Assembly: GCA_002323995.1 (NCBI GenBank)
Contig: DCQY01000018.1
Coordinates: 12,343 to 40,535 of the forward strand
Origin: Akkermansiaceae bacterium UBA1506
GTDB taxonomy: Bacteria; Verrucomicrobiota; Verrucomicrobiia; Verrucomicrobiales; DEV007
DNA: 28,193 nucleotides
Direction of reading: 5' to 3'
Positions 9,132-17,097 of this stretch are shown piece by piece (position 1 is the first letter of the stretch; the number at the start of each line of letters is the position of its first letter). The notes beneath the pieces are model-generated. The model was not told where the DNA came from. It saw only the letters and a list, made by a program, of their open reading frames with translations, and did not search any database. Both the position numbers and the translations under genes were made by a program.

Positions 9132-10580
9132 TTACTTCGCGGGCCTCCAAGGCATCTTACCCTCCTTCTCTTGCAGAAACTGAGCGTCTACTTCCTCATA
9201 CCACTGGTGCAGACGCTTTCGCATTTCCTGGACCAGTTCCGGCTTCTCAGATGCAAGGTCTTTCTTTTCGCCGATATCGTTCTTCAGGTCGTAGAGATGA
9301 GCGCGGCCGTCTTCGTAGCGTTCGAACAACTTGTATTTGCCTTCGCGAATGGCACCGCCGGGAATGCCACCCTGATTGCTATAGTGAGGGTAGTGCCAGT
9401 AGAGCGATTGGCGACCCAACTTTTCACCGCGCAAGGCAGAGGTCAGGTCAATTCCGTCGACGAGGTGATCGATTTCAATGCCTGCGGCAGCCGCCACCGT
9501 GGGAAACAAATCAATTGAGCAGATCAGCTCTTCGCTGACGGAACCAGCCTTCGTCACTCCTGGGTAGCGAATGATCCACGGCTCCCGAATGCCGCCCTCG
9601 TAGACCCAGCCTTTACCGCCGCGCAGGGGTAGGTTGCTGGTGGGGGAGCCTTCTGAGGTGGAGAGGCCGCCGTTGTCGGAAGTGAACACTACGATGGTAT
9701 TGTCAGTGACGCCCGATGCGTCCAGTTGATCGAGCACCGTTCCCACGGCTTCATCCATGGCCTCAACCATGGCGGCGTAGACAGCATGTTTTTGAAGAAT
9801 TCTGACCTGACGCTCCTTGTCTCCGAAGATTTGTTCCTCCCCGGCAAATTCTTCGCCTTCGATCTTTGCAGCCCGGGCCCTGTATTTCTCTACCAGATCA
9901 GCGCGCCCTTGAAGGGGTGTGTGAACCGAATAAAAAGATAGGTAGGCGAGAAAGGGCTGGTCCTTGTTCGCTTCGATAAACTCAGCAGTATCTCTGGCTA
10001 GTCGGGCGGGAAGATGCTCACCTTCGGGACTTTCAACTTCCATCTGGGGATTCTCGAAAGGCGCGAAGTATTTCTTCCCGGTGTAGGGACCACCCTTGGC
10101 CCAGCCGCCAATATTGATATCAAAGCCCTGTCCTTGAGGGTAAAGTTCCTCGGTGTTACCTAAGTGCCATTTACCGGCAAAGAAAGTGGCATAGCCTTTG
10201 GTCTTGAGTGCCTCGGCAATGGTGATCTCTTCGGCGGCCATTTCGTCGACTAGCGGGGCTGGGTTGAAGCTGCCGGCGCGTTTTCCCGAGAAGAAATTGG
10301 TCGCCTGGACTCTGGTCGGGTATTTGCCTGTCATGAGACTGTAGCGAGTCGGCGAACAGACTGGATTCGCTGCATAACCATCGGTGAACCTCATGCCCGA
10401 ATCTGACAGCCGATCGATATTGGGCGTGTCGTAGAAGCAATTGGGGTTATTCGCTCCGATATCCATGTAGCCGAGGTCGTCGACAAGGAAGACGACCACG
10501 TTGGGTTCCTCTGCGAGGGAGTTTCCTGATAGGATAAAAAGGATCGAAACGGCGGATGAGATGATGTGTTTTGGAATCAT
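9132..10580 (-). CDS. S1 sulfatase (arylsulfatase A-like)
   Basis: A 482-residue secreted sulfatase made of a single catalytic unit. Signal peptide residues 1-23 (ISSAVSILFILSGNSLA), metal aspartates in FLVDDLGYMD (D34-D35), formylglycine motif CSPTR with Cys75, GKWHLG with K137/H139, and FTSDNGG, the Asp-Asn form of the late metal motif. LYDLKNDIGEKKDLASEKPE near the end is the usual C-terminal subdomain signature. The chain ends soon after, with no appended domain. All catalytic positions are canonical, so this is one of the most standard sulfatases in the window. It lies downstream of the phosphoesterase gene on the same strand with a 106-bp gap, and may be co-transcribed with it. The substrate is not predictable from sequence. 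Confidence 0.93.
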   Translation of the reverse strand: MIPKHIISSAVSILFILSGNSLAEEPNVVVFLVDDLGYMDIGANNPNCFYDTPNIDRLSDSGMRFTDGYAANPVCSPTRYSLMTGKYPTRVQATNFFSGKRAGSFNPAPLVDEMAAEEITIAEALKTKGYATFFAGKWHLGNTEELYPQGQGFDINIGGWAKGGPYTGKKYFAPFENPQMEVESPEGEHLPARLARDTAEFIEANKDQPFLAYLSFYSVHTPLQGRADLVEKYRARAAKIEGEEFAGEEQIFGDKERQVRILQKHAVYAAMVEAMDEAVGTVLDQLDASGVTDNTIVVFTSDNGGLSTSEGSPTSNLPLRGGKGWVYEGGIREPWIIRYPGVTKAGSVSEELICSIDLFPTVAAAAGIEIDHLVDGIDLTSALRGEKLGRQSLYWHYPHYSNQGGIPGGAIREGKYKLFERYEDGRAHLYDLKNDIGEKKDLASEKPELVQEMRKRLHQWYEEVDAQFLQEKEGKMPWRPAK

Positions 10581-10686
10581 AGAACTAAAAAGAAAGGTGA
10601 GAGTAGATGGCGCGGAGTAGCAGTTACGATTTCCCGGAATTTTAAACGGAGTGAACGAATAGTGGGTTTTGTCGTGGGGCAGGCCA

Positions 10687-11631
10687 TTACCGAAACTTCA
10701 ACACATGTGATTCCTGGCGACCAAATCCGGTGATTTCAAGTCGATTAGAATAGAGATCTGCGACCGCAAACGCATTGGTGTTTTCTGTTTCCACCATGCC
10801 GTCGAGTGTTAGGTAGTGTAGTCCCTTCGAGTCGAAATGATACCCGGCATGGTTGTGACCATTGATATAAAGCTTAGCGCAAGTGTGCTTCTGGAAAACT
10901 GCGTCTACTGAAGAGGAGTTCCAGATAGCATGTGATTCGTCGGGGAGGATAGGGTGGTGCCCAAAAAGGAGAACCGTTTCTTGTGCGTCTGAAGCGGCCG
11001 CTAGCTCTGATTCGATCCAAGTTAACTGGGTCTCACTTGGCCGACCGTTCCACGGTTTTGATCCAGCAACGCCTGCTTTTCGAAGGCGCTCTAATTCCGT
11101 CACTGCGCTTGAGTGCTCTTCCGAACCCTTGGGGTGTCGGTAGGTGCTGACCTCAGTGGTGTCGATGATGAGGAACCGGTATCCTCGTCTGCGAAAGCTG
11201 TAGTAACTCTTTTTTAAGCCCAGCTTTTTGAGTACTTCTTGCTTCTTGCTCTCTTCGACCTCGAGGTCATGGTTTCCGAGTGCGTGGTAGAGTGGAGATT
11301 TCAGCTTCGCTGCGATAGGGTTGAGAGTATCGAAGCTCCTAAAATCGCGATCGATGAAGTCTCCAAGATGGAAGACGAAGTCTAGATTGTGTCCGTTTAG
11401 AGTGCTGATAGCTGCCTCAAGCTTTGCAGGGCTTTCTCTGTAAAAACGCGATCCCTTTTTGTCTGCATCGACATACTGGCAATCAGCCATGAGGCCGAAG
11501 GAAAAAAGAGGCGACTCCTTGGGTTGGGCGAATGTGGACAAAGTAGGCGTCGCCAAAGTTGTCCCTAAGACGGCGAGATGCTGTCTCCGATTTTGCCTAG
11601 CAGAATGTGACGCTTCATTAGCACCTTTCAT
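10687..11631 (-). CDS. ADPRibase-Mn-like metallophosphoesterase, exported
   Basis: 314 residues from ATG 11631. An upstream GTG at 11670 is in frame but would add a non-export N-terminus. A Tat-like leader is present (NRRQHLAVLGTTLATPTLS, about residues 14-32). The five calcineurin-type metal motifs are visible: D50-x-Q52 (MADCQY), GDFID (D91, D94), GNHD (N120, H121), GHHP (H225-H226) and GHNH (H259, H261). The first motif has Gln in place of His and the context FGLMADCQYVDAD...RFYRES. This matches the Mn-dependent ADP-ribose/CDP-alcohol diphosphatase group rather than ordinary phosphatases. It is divergent from the PhoD gene (162 bp between the chosen start codons). An exported enzyme of this group would meet nucleotide- or CDP-linked substrates outside the cytoplasm. 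The fold call is strong; the substrate is tentative. Confidence 0.82.
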   Translation of the reverse strand: MKGANEASHSARQNRRQHLAVLGTTLATPTLSTFAQPKESPLFSFGLMADCQYVDADKKGSRFYRESPAKLEAAISTLNGHNLDFVFHLGDFIDRDFRSFDTLNPIAAKLKSPLYHALGNHDLEVEESKKQEVLKKLGLKKSYYSFRRRGYRFLIIDTTEVSTYRHPKGSEEHSSAVTELERLRKAGVAGSKPWNGRPSETQLTWIESELAAASDAQETVLLFGHHPILPDESHAIWNSSSVDAVFQKHTCAKLYINGHNHAGYHFDSKGLHYLTLDGMVETENTNAFAVADLYSNRLEITGFGRQESHVLKFR

Positions 11632-11793
11632 GACGATTTTGATCTTCTGGTATGAGAGCGAAATCTGCACAGGGCGTCAATGGTTGAGGATATCCATTTC
11701 GCTTCGCGGATTCGCCCTGCAGGTTATGGCGCGACTCCGCTGGCTATTTTCTTTTTCCAGAGTGGGATGACTGGTTACATCTTTTGATACCCC

Positions 11794-13389
11794 ATGAATT
11801 TTAACCACCTCGATCAACTCGCCCGGCACGAAGGCGGCATCAGCCGCCGTCTCTTCACTTCGTATGTTGCCGCTCTTTCTTCTGTCCCCTGGATTGGATT
11901 GAGTAATCAGAATAAGGGAATAAATAAGACCAAGTTTTCGAGTAATCCTTTCACGCTTGGAGTCGCTTCCGGTGACCCCAATCAGGAAGGCATGGTTTTG
12001 TGGACGAAACTAGCACCGAAGCCTCTCGAACTTAACGGTGGAATGCCTCTCGATGCCTTTACCGAAGTCACCTGGGAAGTGGCGAACGACGAAGCCATTA
12101 CCGATATCGTGCAATCGGGAATAGCTCCTGCCACGCCGCATCTTGGGCATACGCTCCATGTTGAAACACACGGGCTTGAACCGGATCGCTGGTATTTCTA
12201 TCGTTTCCGTATTGGGGAATATGCTAGTCCCATCGGGCGAACCCGGACAATGCCGGAGGATCACGTGTTGTCAGATAAGCTGCGCTTTGCGGTCACATCC
12301 TGCCAGAACTTTGAACAGGGTCTCTACACCGCATACGAGCAGATGATGGACGATGAGCCGGATCTAGTGTTCCACCTAGGAGATTATATCTATGAGTATG
12401 CCGGTAACCCCCAGCGAATTCGTACGCATGTGGGGCCGGAGATTGAAACTCTCGAGCAATATCGTCAGCGCTACAATCAGTACCGGACCGATCCGCTGCT
12501 CCAAAAGATGCATGCTCATTGCCCGTGGTGGGTGACTTGGGACGACCATGAGTTTGATAATAACTGCGCCAACGATATTTCGGAACAGAAGGGCATTGAT
12601 AAGGTCTCATTCCTCAAGCGGCGGGCGGCGGCCTACCAAGCTTACTATGAAATGATGCCGCTTCGGGCTTCAGCCTGCCCTATGGGTTCTGATATGAAAC
12701 TCTACCGCAGTGGAAAGTTTGGTCGACTGGCTGATTTCTTCGTTCTCGACACGCGGCAGTATCGAACGGATCAGCCTAACGGCGACCGTAATAAGCCGCT
12801 CAACGAAGCGGCCCTCAACCCAGAGAATACAATGCTTGGCCACCAACAGCGAGGCTGGCTGCAGCAATCGATGATTCAGTCCAACTCTCAATGGAATGTG
12901 CTCGCCCAGCAGATCATGATGGGAATAGCTAATCGCCAGACAAAAGAGAATGACGAGGCGATCTACTCCATGGACCAATGGCCCGGTTATGCGAATGAGC
13001 GGAATAAACTGGTCCGTTTTTTGAAAGAACGCAATATCTCCAATCCGGTGGTTCTGACAGGGGACATCCACAGTAACTGGGTCAACGAACTTCGTGTTGA
13101 TGATCTTCAACCTGACGGACCGTTGATCGCGACCGAGTTTGTCGCTACCTCATTAAGTAGCGGCGGAAACGGGGAGGCCAAACGCTCTCACCATGATCTT
13201 TATCTCGCCAATAATCCAGGCGTGAAATTCTATAATGCGGAGCGTGGTTATATTCTTTGCGACGTGACGCCGGAGCGATGGATCAGCCATTACCGAGTGG
13301 TAAATGATGTATTGAAGCCCGGAGGAAAGACCACGACGAGAGCCTCATTTCGAGTTAATGCGGGATTTGCAAAGGTTCATTCTGTGTAG
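11794..13389 (+). CDS. phoD: PhoD-family alkaline phosphatase, Tat-exported
   Basis: 531 residues. Twin-arginine leader (SRRLFTSYVAALS, R18-R19) within the first ~37 residues. A PhoD N-terminal domain follows (FTLGVASGDPNQEGMVLWTKLAP), with the sandwich running to about 155. The metallophosphatase core then shows FAVTSCQNFEQG (C170, the Fe-binding cysteine position in Bacillus PhoD), FHLGDYIYEY (D197), TWDDHEFDNN (D250-D251, H252) and LTGDIHSNW. Length and motif order match PhoD phosphatases/phosphodiesterases. It would release phosphate from phosphoesters in the periplasm or outside. No Pho-box is recognisable upstream. Its place beside an exported phosphoesterase and among sulfatases suggests a joint role on phosphorylated and sulfated matter. 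The symbol is given by family only. Confidence 0.9.
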   Translation: MNFNHLDQLARHEGGISRRLFTSYVAALSSVPWIGLSNQNKGINKTKFSSNPFTLGVASGDPNQEGMVLWTKLAPKPLELNGGMPLDAFTEVTWEVANDEAITDIVQSGIAPATPHLGHTLHVETHGLEPDRWYFYRFRIGEYASPIGRTRTMPEDHVLSDKLRFAVTSCQNFEQGLYTAYEQMMDDEPDLVFHLGDYIYEYAGNPQRIRTHVGPEIETLEQYRQRYNQYRTDPLLQKMHAHCPWWVTWDDHEFDNNCANDISEQKGIDKVSFLKRRAAAYQAYYEMMPLRASACPMGSDMKLYRSGKFGRLADFFVLDTRQYRTDQPNGDRNKPLNEAALNPENTMLGHQQRGWLQQSMIQSNSQWNVLAQQIMMGIANRQTKENDEAIYSMDQWPGYANERNKLVRFLKERNISNPVVLTGDIHSNWVNELRVDDLQPDGPLIATEFVATSLSSGGNGEAKRSHHDLYLANNPGVKFYNAERGYILCDVTPERWISHYRVVNDVLKPGGKTTTRASFRVNAGFAKVHSV

Positions 13390-13482
13390 GGCGTTATTAA
13401 TGGCTAATAATTACTCGGGAAAAACTCTGGACATAACGGTGCCATTCTCAATTCAAGCTTCCCCACGCGGGAAGCGAAAATA

Positions 13483-14829
13483 ATGACAAGACACATGGAC
13501 TCACAAATTAGACACCTCATAACGATCCTTCTTTTAAGTGCGGCCTCATTAAGTGGAATTTCTGCCAAGGATGTTTCAAAACCTAATATCATCCTCATTA
13601 TGGCCGATGACGTCGGCTATGAGTGTTTCAGCGCCTACGGTAGCGAAGAGTTCTCAACGCCACGACTAGATGCGCTCGCCGCCGGTGGCATGCGCTTTGA
13701 TCATTGCCATTCGACGCCGCTTTGCACGCCTAGTCGAGTGAACTTGATGACCGGGAAGTCGAATGTCTTCAACTATGTCGATTTTGGGGTCTTCCCCAAG
13801 GGTGAGCCGACCTTCGCCAACTATTTTAAGGACCAGGGTTATGTTACAGCCGTGGCCGGAAAGTGGCAGTTGATGACTCCCGATGACGGCATCTCGCCCG
13901 AAGAGGCGGGTTTCGATCGGCATTGCGTCTGGAATATTCCCGGGACGGAGCGGTCCCGTTATTGGAGGCCTTCGCTAATGCACGACGGCGAGGTCGTTAA
14001 TTACGGTGAGAATGACTATGGCTCAACCATCATCGCGGATTACCTGATCGACTTCATTAAAACCAATCAGAGTAAGCCATTCCTCGCTTACTATCCGATG
14101 AACCTCCCACATAATCCTTTTGACCCAACGCCGCGCAGCAAGGATCGCCAGAGCAAAGATGCGAAGCAGAATTTTATCGACATGGTCGCCTACATGGACC
14201 ATTGCGTCGGTCGGATCGAGGATACCCTGAGCGAACTCGGACTGCGGGAGAATACGTTGATGATCTTCACAGCGGACAATGGCACGAACTCTAAACTGAA
14301 GATCGACTTCTTTGGGGACGAGCTTAACGGAGGCAAAGGCTTCACGCATGACCATGGCACCAAGGTTCCCCTGATCATGAACTTTCCTGGTCGTATCGAA
14401 CCCGGTCAAGTGAGTGAAGACTTGACCTGTTTTTCCGATATTTTTCCAACCATTGTTGAAGCAGCAGGACTACCCCCGAAAGAAATTTCGGAAGGGGATG
14501 GGTGGAGCTTCTGGCCGCAATGCCTCGGAAGAGATGGGAAGCAACGTGAGTGGATCTATGGCTATTATTTTCCTCGCCCCTTCTCACAGAAGTTCGACAT
14601 GATGTATTCGCACTGGGAAGTCGCTTGGGCTCGTGACAAGCGCTACAAACTCTATCGTGACGGTCGCTTCTTTGACGTAATCGATGATGTGAGAGAAATG
14701 AATGTCCTAGGCGACGTTGAGGAGTTGAGAGCAGTGCGTGAGCGCCTTCAATCTGCACTGGATAGTTATCCCCAAAGGGGGGCTAAAATTGATTACGAGC
14801 GCGTCACCGGGAAGCGAAAGAATCCTTGA
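13483..14829 (+). CDS. S1 sulfatase with GKWQL variant
   Basis: 448 residues; a second in-frame ATG is at 13498. Signal peptide to about residue 28 (HLITILLLSAASLSGISA). D42-D43 in IMADDVGYE, formylglycine motif CTPSR with Cys81, TADNGTNS as the late metal motif, and GKGFTHDHGTKVPLIM. The canonical GKWHLG reads GKWQL, so the substrate-sulfate-binding His is Gln at residue 129 while Lys127 is kept. The domain is short, with a clipped C-terminus that lacks the usual LYDL-DP-E-NLA motif but keeps KLYRDGRFFDVIDDVREMN. It lies 93 bp after phoD on the same strand. It may be a subfamily with altered substrate handling or, less likely, an inactive paralogue. Confidence 0.9.
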   Translation: MTRHMDSQIRHLITILLLSAASLSGISAKDVSKPNIILIMADDVGYECFSAYGSEEFSTPRLDALAAGGMRFDHCHSTPLCTPSRVNLMTGKSNVFNYVDFGVFPKGEPTFANYFKDQGYVTAVAGKWQLMTPDDGISPEEAGFDRHCVWNIPGTERSRYWRPSLMHDGEVVNYGENDYGSTIIADYLIDFIKTNQSKPFLAYYPMNLPHNPFDPTPRSKDRQSKDAKQNFIDMVAYMDHCVGRIEDTLSELGLRENTLMIFTADNGTNSKLKIDFFGDELNGGKGFTHDHGTKVPLIMNFPGRIEPGQVSEDLTCFSDIFPTIVEAAGLPPKEISEGDGWSFWPQCLGRDGKQREWIYGYYFPRPFSQKFDMMYSHWEVAWARDKRYKLYRDGRFFDVIDDVREMNVLGDVEELRAVRERLQSALDSYPQRGAKIDYERVTGKRKNP

Positions 14830-14899
14830 TCGGTGCTCTATTCAATGAGACGGGATCCGAGGAATCATCTTCCGAAACCGACCACAGTTAAGAGGTGAC

Positions 14900-14930
14900 A
14901 AAAAAGCCCGGACGCTTTCGCGACCGGGCC
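14900..14930 (-). terminator. Rho-independent terminator of the Ni-SOD gene
   Basis: Read on the minus strand, arms GCCCGG (14929-14924) and CCGGGC (14911-14906) pair. They are followed inward by one T-T mismatch and a CGC/GCG extension closed by a GAAA (GNRA) tetraloop. Six T residues follow directly (14905-14900). It lies about 30 bp after the stop codon of the Ni-SOD gene. On the plus strand there is no T-run, so it is directional. Confidence 0.88.
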
Positions 14931-14958
14931 ATGGTTGAGTTCTAAAACGTTGTAGCGA

Positions 14959-15429
14959 TCAATGCTCGTGAAAATTGGGCTCCTTGCCCTCGTAGGCCCG
15001 GTAGAGGTCAAGAATCGCAGTTTTTACAGCCTCAGCGACTTCGTCGCTCGGGTCTTGCTTCGCTTTCATCGCTGCGCGCATCAGGGCGTGCGCTGCGAGA
15101 AGTTGTGCTTCATAATTCTCGACGTCAGGCTTGATTCGCTGCGCCATGAAATACTCTGCCACCGTCGTGATGAGTTTCTTGCAGTGATTTTCCTTGGTCA
15201 AGATCCAGCGGGTTGCCTGATTTGCCGCCAGAGGGGAGTTGTTATCGATCAGCTTAGCCATCTCGACGTTGGCTTTTGCGATTGTGGTTTGGGCTTCTAG
15301 CATCTTTTCGAATTCGACCTCGTCGGAGAAGATACCGCATGGCACCTGACAGTGTGCTGCTGCCTTTTCAAGGCCTACAAACGAAAAGGAAAAAGCGATT
15401 CCGGTAATAAGAAGAATAAGTGATTTCAT
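14959..15429 (-). CDS. sodN: Nickel superoxide dismutase-like protein with Sec signal peptide
   Basis: 156 residues. The first ~25 residues are a Sec-type signal peptide (MKSLILLITGIAFSFSFVGL, then EKAAA). The predicted cleavage AAA|HC exposes His26-Cys27 as the mature N-terminus, followed by QVPCGIF. This is the Ni-hook HCxxPCG of nickel SOD, where His1, Cys2 and Cys6 bind Ni. The mature part (~131 residues) is a four-helix-type, mostly helical chain slightly longer than the ~117-residue Streptomyces enzyme. Differences from the classical HCDLPCGVY hook are Gln at position 3 and Phe in place of Tyr9. Classical NiSOD needs a dedicated peptidase to free His1; here signal peptidase could do it. 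The gene has its own promoter and a strong terminator, so it is monocistronic. It likely removes periplasmic superoxide. Enzyme activity is inferred, as the hook differs at two positions. Confidence 0.82.
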   Translation of the reverse strand: MKSLILLITGIAFSFSFVGLEKAAAHCQVPCGIFSDEVEFEKMLEAQTTIAKANVEMAKLIDNNSPLAANQATRWILTKENHCKKLITTVAEYFMAQRIKPDVENYEAQLLAAHALMRAAMKAKQDPSDEVAEAVKTAILDLYRAYEGKEPNFHEH

Positions 15430-15467
15430 GTTGTTTTGTGATACGCGCTGGGGTTCTTATGGAGCGT

Positions 15468-15498
15468 CAGTATTTTATTAATAATTTTACCGATACTG
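15468..15498. promoter_or_regulatory. Candidate operator dyad over the Ni-SOD promoter
   Basis: The inverted repeat CAGTAT (15468-15473) / ATACTG (15493-15498), with a 19-bp AT-rich spacer, overlaps the predicted -10 element and start site. Inside it lies the palindrome TTATTAATAA (15476-15485). It does not match a Fur or Nur consensus that I can recall, so the regulator is unknown. Confidence 0.4.
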
Positions 15499-15512
15499 TT
15501 TCGCGTTCACAA
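15484..15512 (-). promoter_or_regulatory. Sigma-70-type promoter of the Ni-SOD gene
   Basis: On the minus strand TTGTGA (15512-15507, 4/6 to TTGACA) is separated by exactly 17 bp from TAAAAT (15489-15484, 5/6 to TATAAT). Initiation would fall near 15477, giving a leader of about 48 nt before the ATG at 15429. Confidence 0.55.
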
Positions 15513-15644
15513 GAGTTCAGTTGGCTTGAATGAATCGTGCAAATCGCGGGGAATTTAATAAACGTTAGAAGAAGGTTATCGGCAATAGCGCTTTATCGAT
15601 TTAATTTGCCCTCTTATTGGAAGTCTACTCGGGAGTGTATGATC

Positions 15645-17063
15645 TCACTTTCTCTCATTGCCCCGGCCTTTCAAACGCTCGGAAGGCACACGGAACTCGG
15701 GCTTGCCTTCGGTCGGAATCCACGCCATCAGCTCTTCGAGAATTCTCTGGTGACCGGGATCATTGGCTAGGTTGGTGTATTCCTCAGGATCATTGCGGTG
15801 GTTGTAGAGCTCCTTGGCTCCGTCTTCGTAGACGACGAGGCGCCAATCTCGGGTCCGGGCAGCGTGATTGCCGTAGTAAGAGGAGATGATGGCCGGCTCG
15901 TCGCGTTCCGTCGTGGGATCTTCGAGCTGTGGCGTCAGGGAAATGCCGTCGAGCGAGTCATGCTCGGGCAGTTCGCACAGTTCGATCAGAGTGGGGTAGA
16001 TATCGATAAGGCTGGCGGGCTCGACGCAGGCGTCACCAGGCTCAATGCCGGGACCGGCAAAGAGCAGCGGCACACGGGTCGATTCCTCCCAGAGGGTGCG
16101 CTTGGCCCAGTGATGCTTTTCACCGAGGTGGAAACCGTGATCGCTCCAGAGTATTACGATGGTGTTGTCGGCGTGAGGGCTGTTTTCGAGCGCGTCCATT
16201 ACGATGCCGACACAATGGTCCACGAAGCTGATGGATGCGAGGTAGGCTTGAGTGAGGCTGCGCTGCTTGCCACTGGCGACGACTTCGGAGTGCTTGGGCG
16301 CGACGGCGTAGTCATTGATACTGCGGAAGTTGGGTGGGAGGTCTGTCAGGTCAGACTCTGGGCTCTTGGGAAGCGGAATCGCTTCGACGTCGTAGAGGTC
16401 AAACCACTTCGGTGGAACGAGGAGAGGAACATGTGGGCGGTAAAATCCCACCGACATGAAGAAGGGTTGGTCGTGTTTCTCCTTGATTACCTTCGCCGCA
16501 TCGTTGGCGAGCTGGTAGTCGCCCATGTCGGCATCGTTCTCGGGGAACTGGCCCCAGTCCCAGGCTCTACTCCAGCCTTCGGGGAGACTGACAGGGCCAC
16601 CCTCCGGGCGGGCTGTTTTGGGACGACCAAGATCGAGATCGATGTCCTCTTTGAGGCGATCACCAAAACCGTGGTGGAGGACCTTGCCGCCGGTGATGGT
16701 GGTGTAGCCGTTGTCTTTGAAGTAGCGATGCAGGGTGGGGGCCCCGTCCAGGGTCGGAAGTTGCTGGTAAGACGGTCCGATCTCGTAGCTGCCGTGGGTG
16801 GTGGCAGCGAGCCCTGACATGACACTGACGCGTGATGAAGAGCAGACCGGGATCGCACAATGAGCGTTCGAGAAAATCCTTCCCTGTTCAGCAAGTGCAT
16901 CGAGATGAGGCGTGCTCACCGAGGGGTAGCCGCCGAGATAGCCTGTCCAGTCATTGAGGTCATCAATGCTGATCATGAGCACGTTAGGTTTGGCTTCTTC
17001 GGCGTGAAGCGGCAGCGCCCCCATCAGAAGGAGTGCCCCGATTGAGAGGGTGAATGATTTCAT
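15645..17063 (-). CDS. Iduronate-2-sulfatase-like S1 sulfatase with CSSSR motif
   Basis: 472 residues from ATG 17063. The frame is open for 108 further codons upstream, but those overlap the end of the preceding fusion gene and show no signal peptide, whereas MKSFTLSIGALLLMGALPLHA is a clear one. D34-D35 in SIDDLNDW, formylglycine motif CSSSR with Cys74 (Ser replaces the usual Pro), GGKVLHHG with K127/H130, YRPHVPL, and SDHGFHLGEKHHWAKRTLWEE followed by STRVPLL. The C-terminus has ELYNHRNDPEEYTNLANDPGH. It starts 34 bp after the triple-fusion stop, so the two probably share a transcript. It is the closest relative in the window of the third domain of that fusion. Substrate unknown, likely a uronic acid- or fucose-type 2-O-sulfate by subfamily resemblance. 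Confidence 0.92.
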   Translation of the reverse strand: MKSFTLSIGALLLMGALPLHAEEAKPNVLMISIDDLNDWTGYLGGYPSVSTPHLDALAEQGRIFSNAHCAIPVCSSSRVSVMSGLAATTHGSYEIGPSYQQLPTLDGAPTLHRYFKDNGYTTITGGKVLHHGFGDRLKEDIDLDLGRPKTARPEGGPVSLPEGWSRAWDWGQFPENDADMGDYQLANDAAKVIKEKHDQPFFMSVGFYRPHVPLLVPPKWFDLYDVEAIPLPKSPESDLTDLPPNFRSINDYAVAPKHSEVVASGKQRSLTQAYLASISFVDHCVGIVMDALENSPHADNTIVILWSDHGFHLGEKHHWAKRTLWEESTRVPLLFAGPGIEPGDACVEPASLIDIYPTLIELCELPEHDSLDGISLTPQLEDPTTERDEPAIISSYYGNHAARTRDWRLVVYEDGAKELYNHRNDPEEYTNLANDPGHQRILEELMAWIPTEGKPEFRVPSERLKGRGNERK

Positions 17064-17097
17064 AATTAAGTGAGGCCGTGCGAAATCGTCGGCGAAT

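Noticed and set aside
13394..13410. TTATTA/TAATAA hairpin after phoD as a terminator
   Set aside because: The stem is six A-T pairs with no GC and no T-run behind it, too weak to terminate.
15798..16817. Plus-strand open frame (339 codons) opposite the CSSSR sulfatase
   Set aside because: Antisense shadow of a sulfatase whose motifs are all visible on the minus strand.
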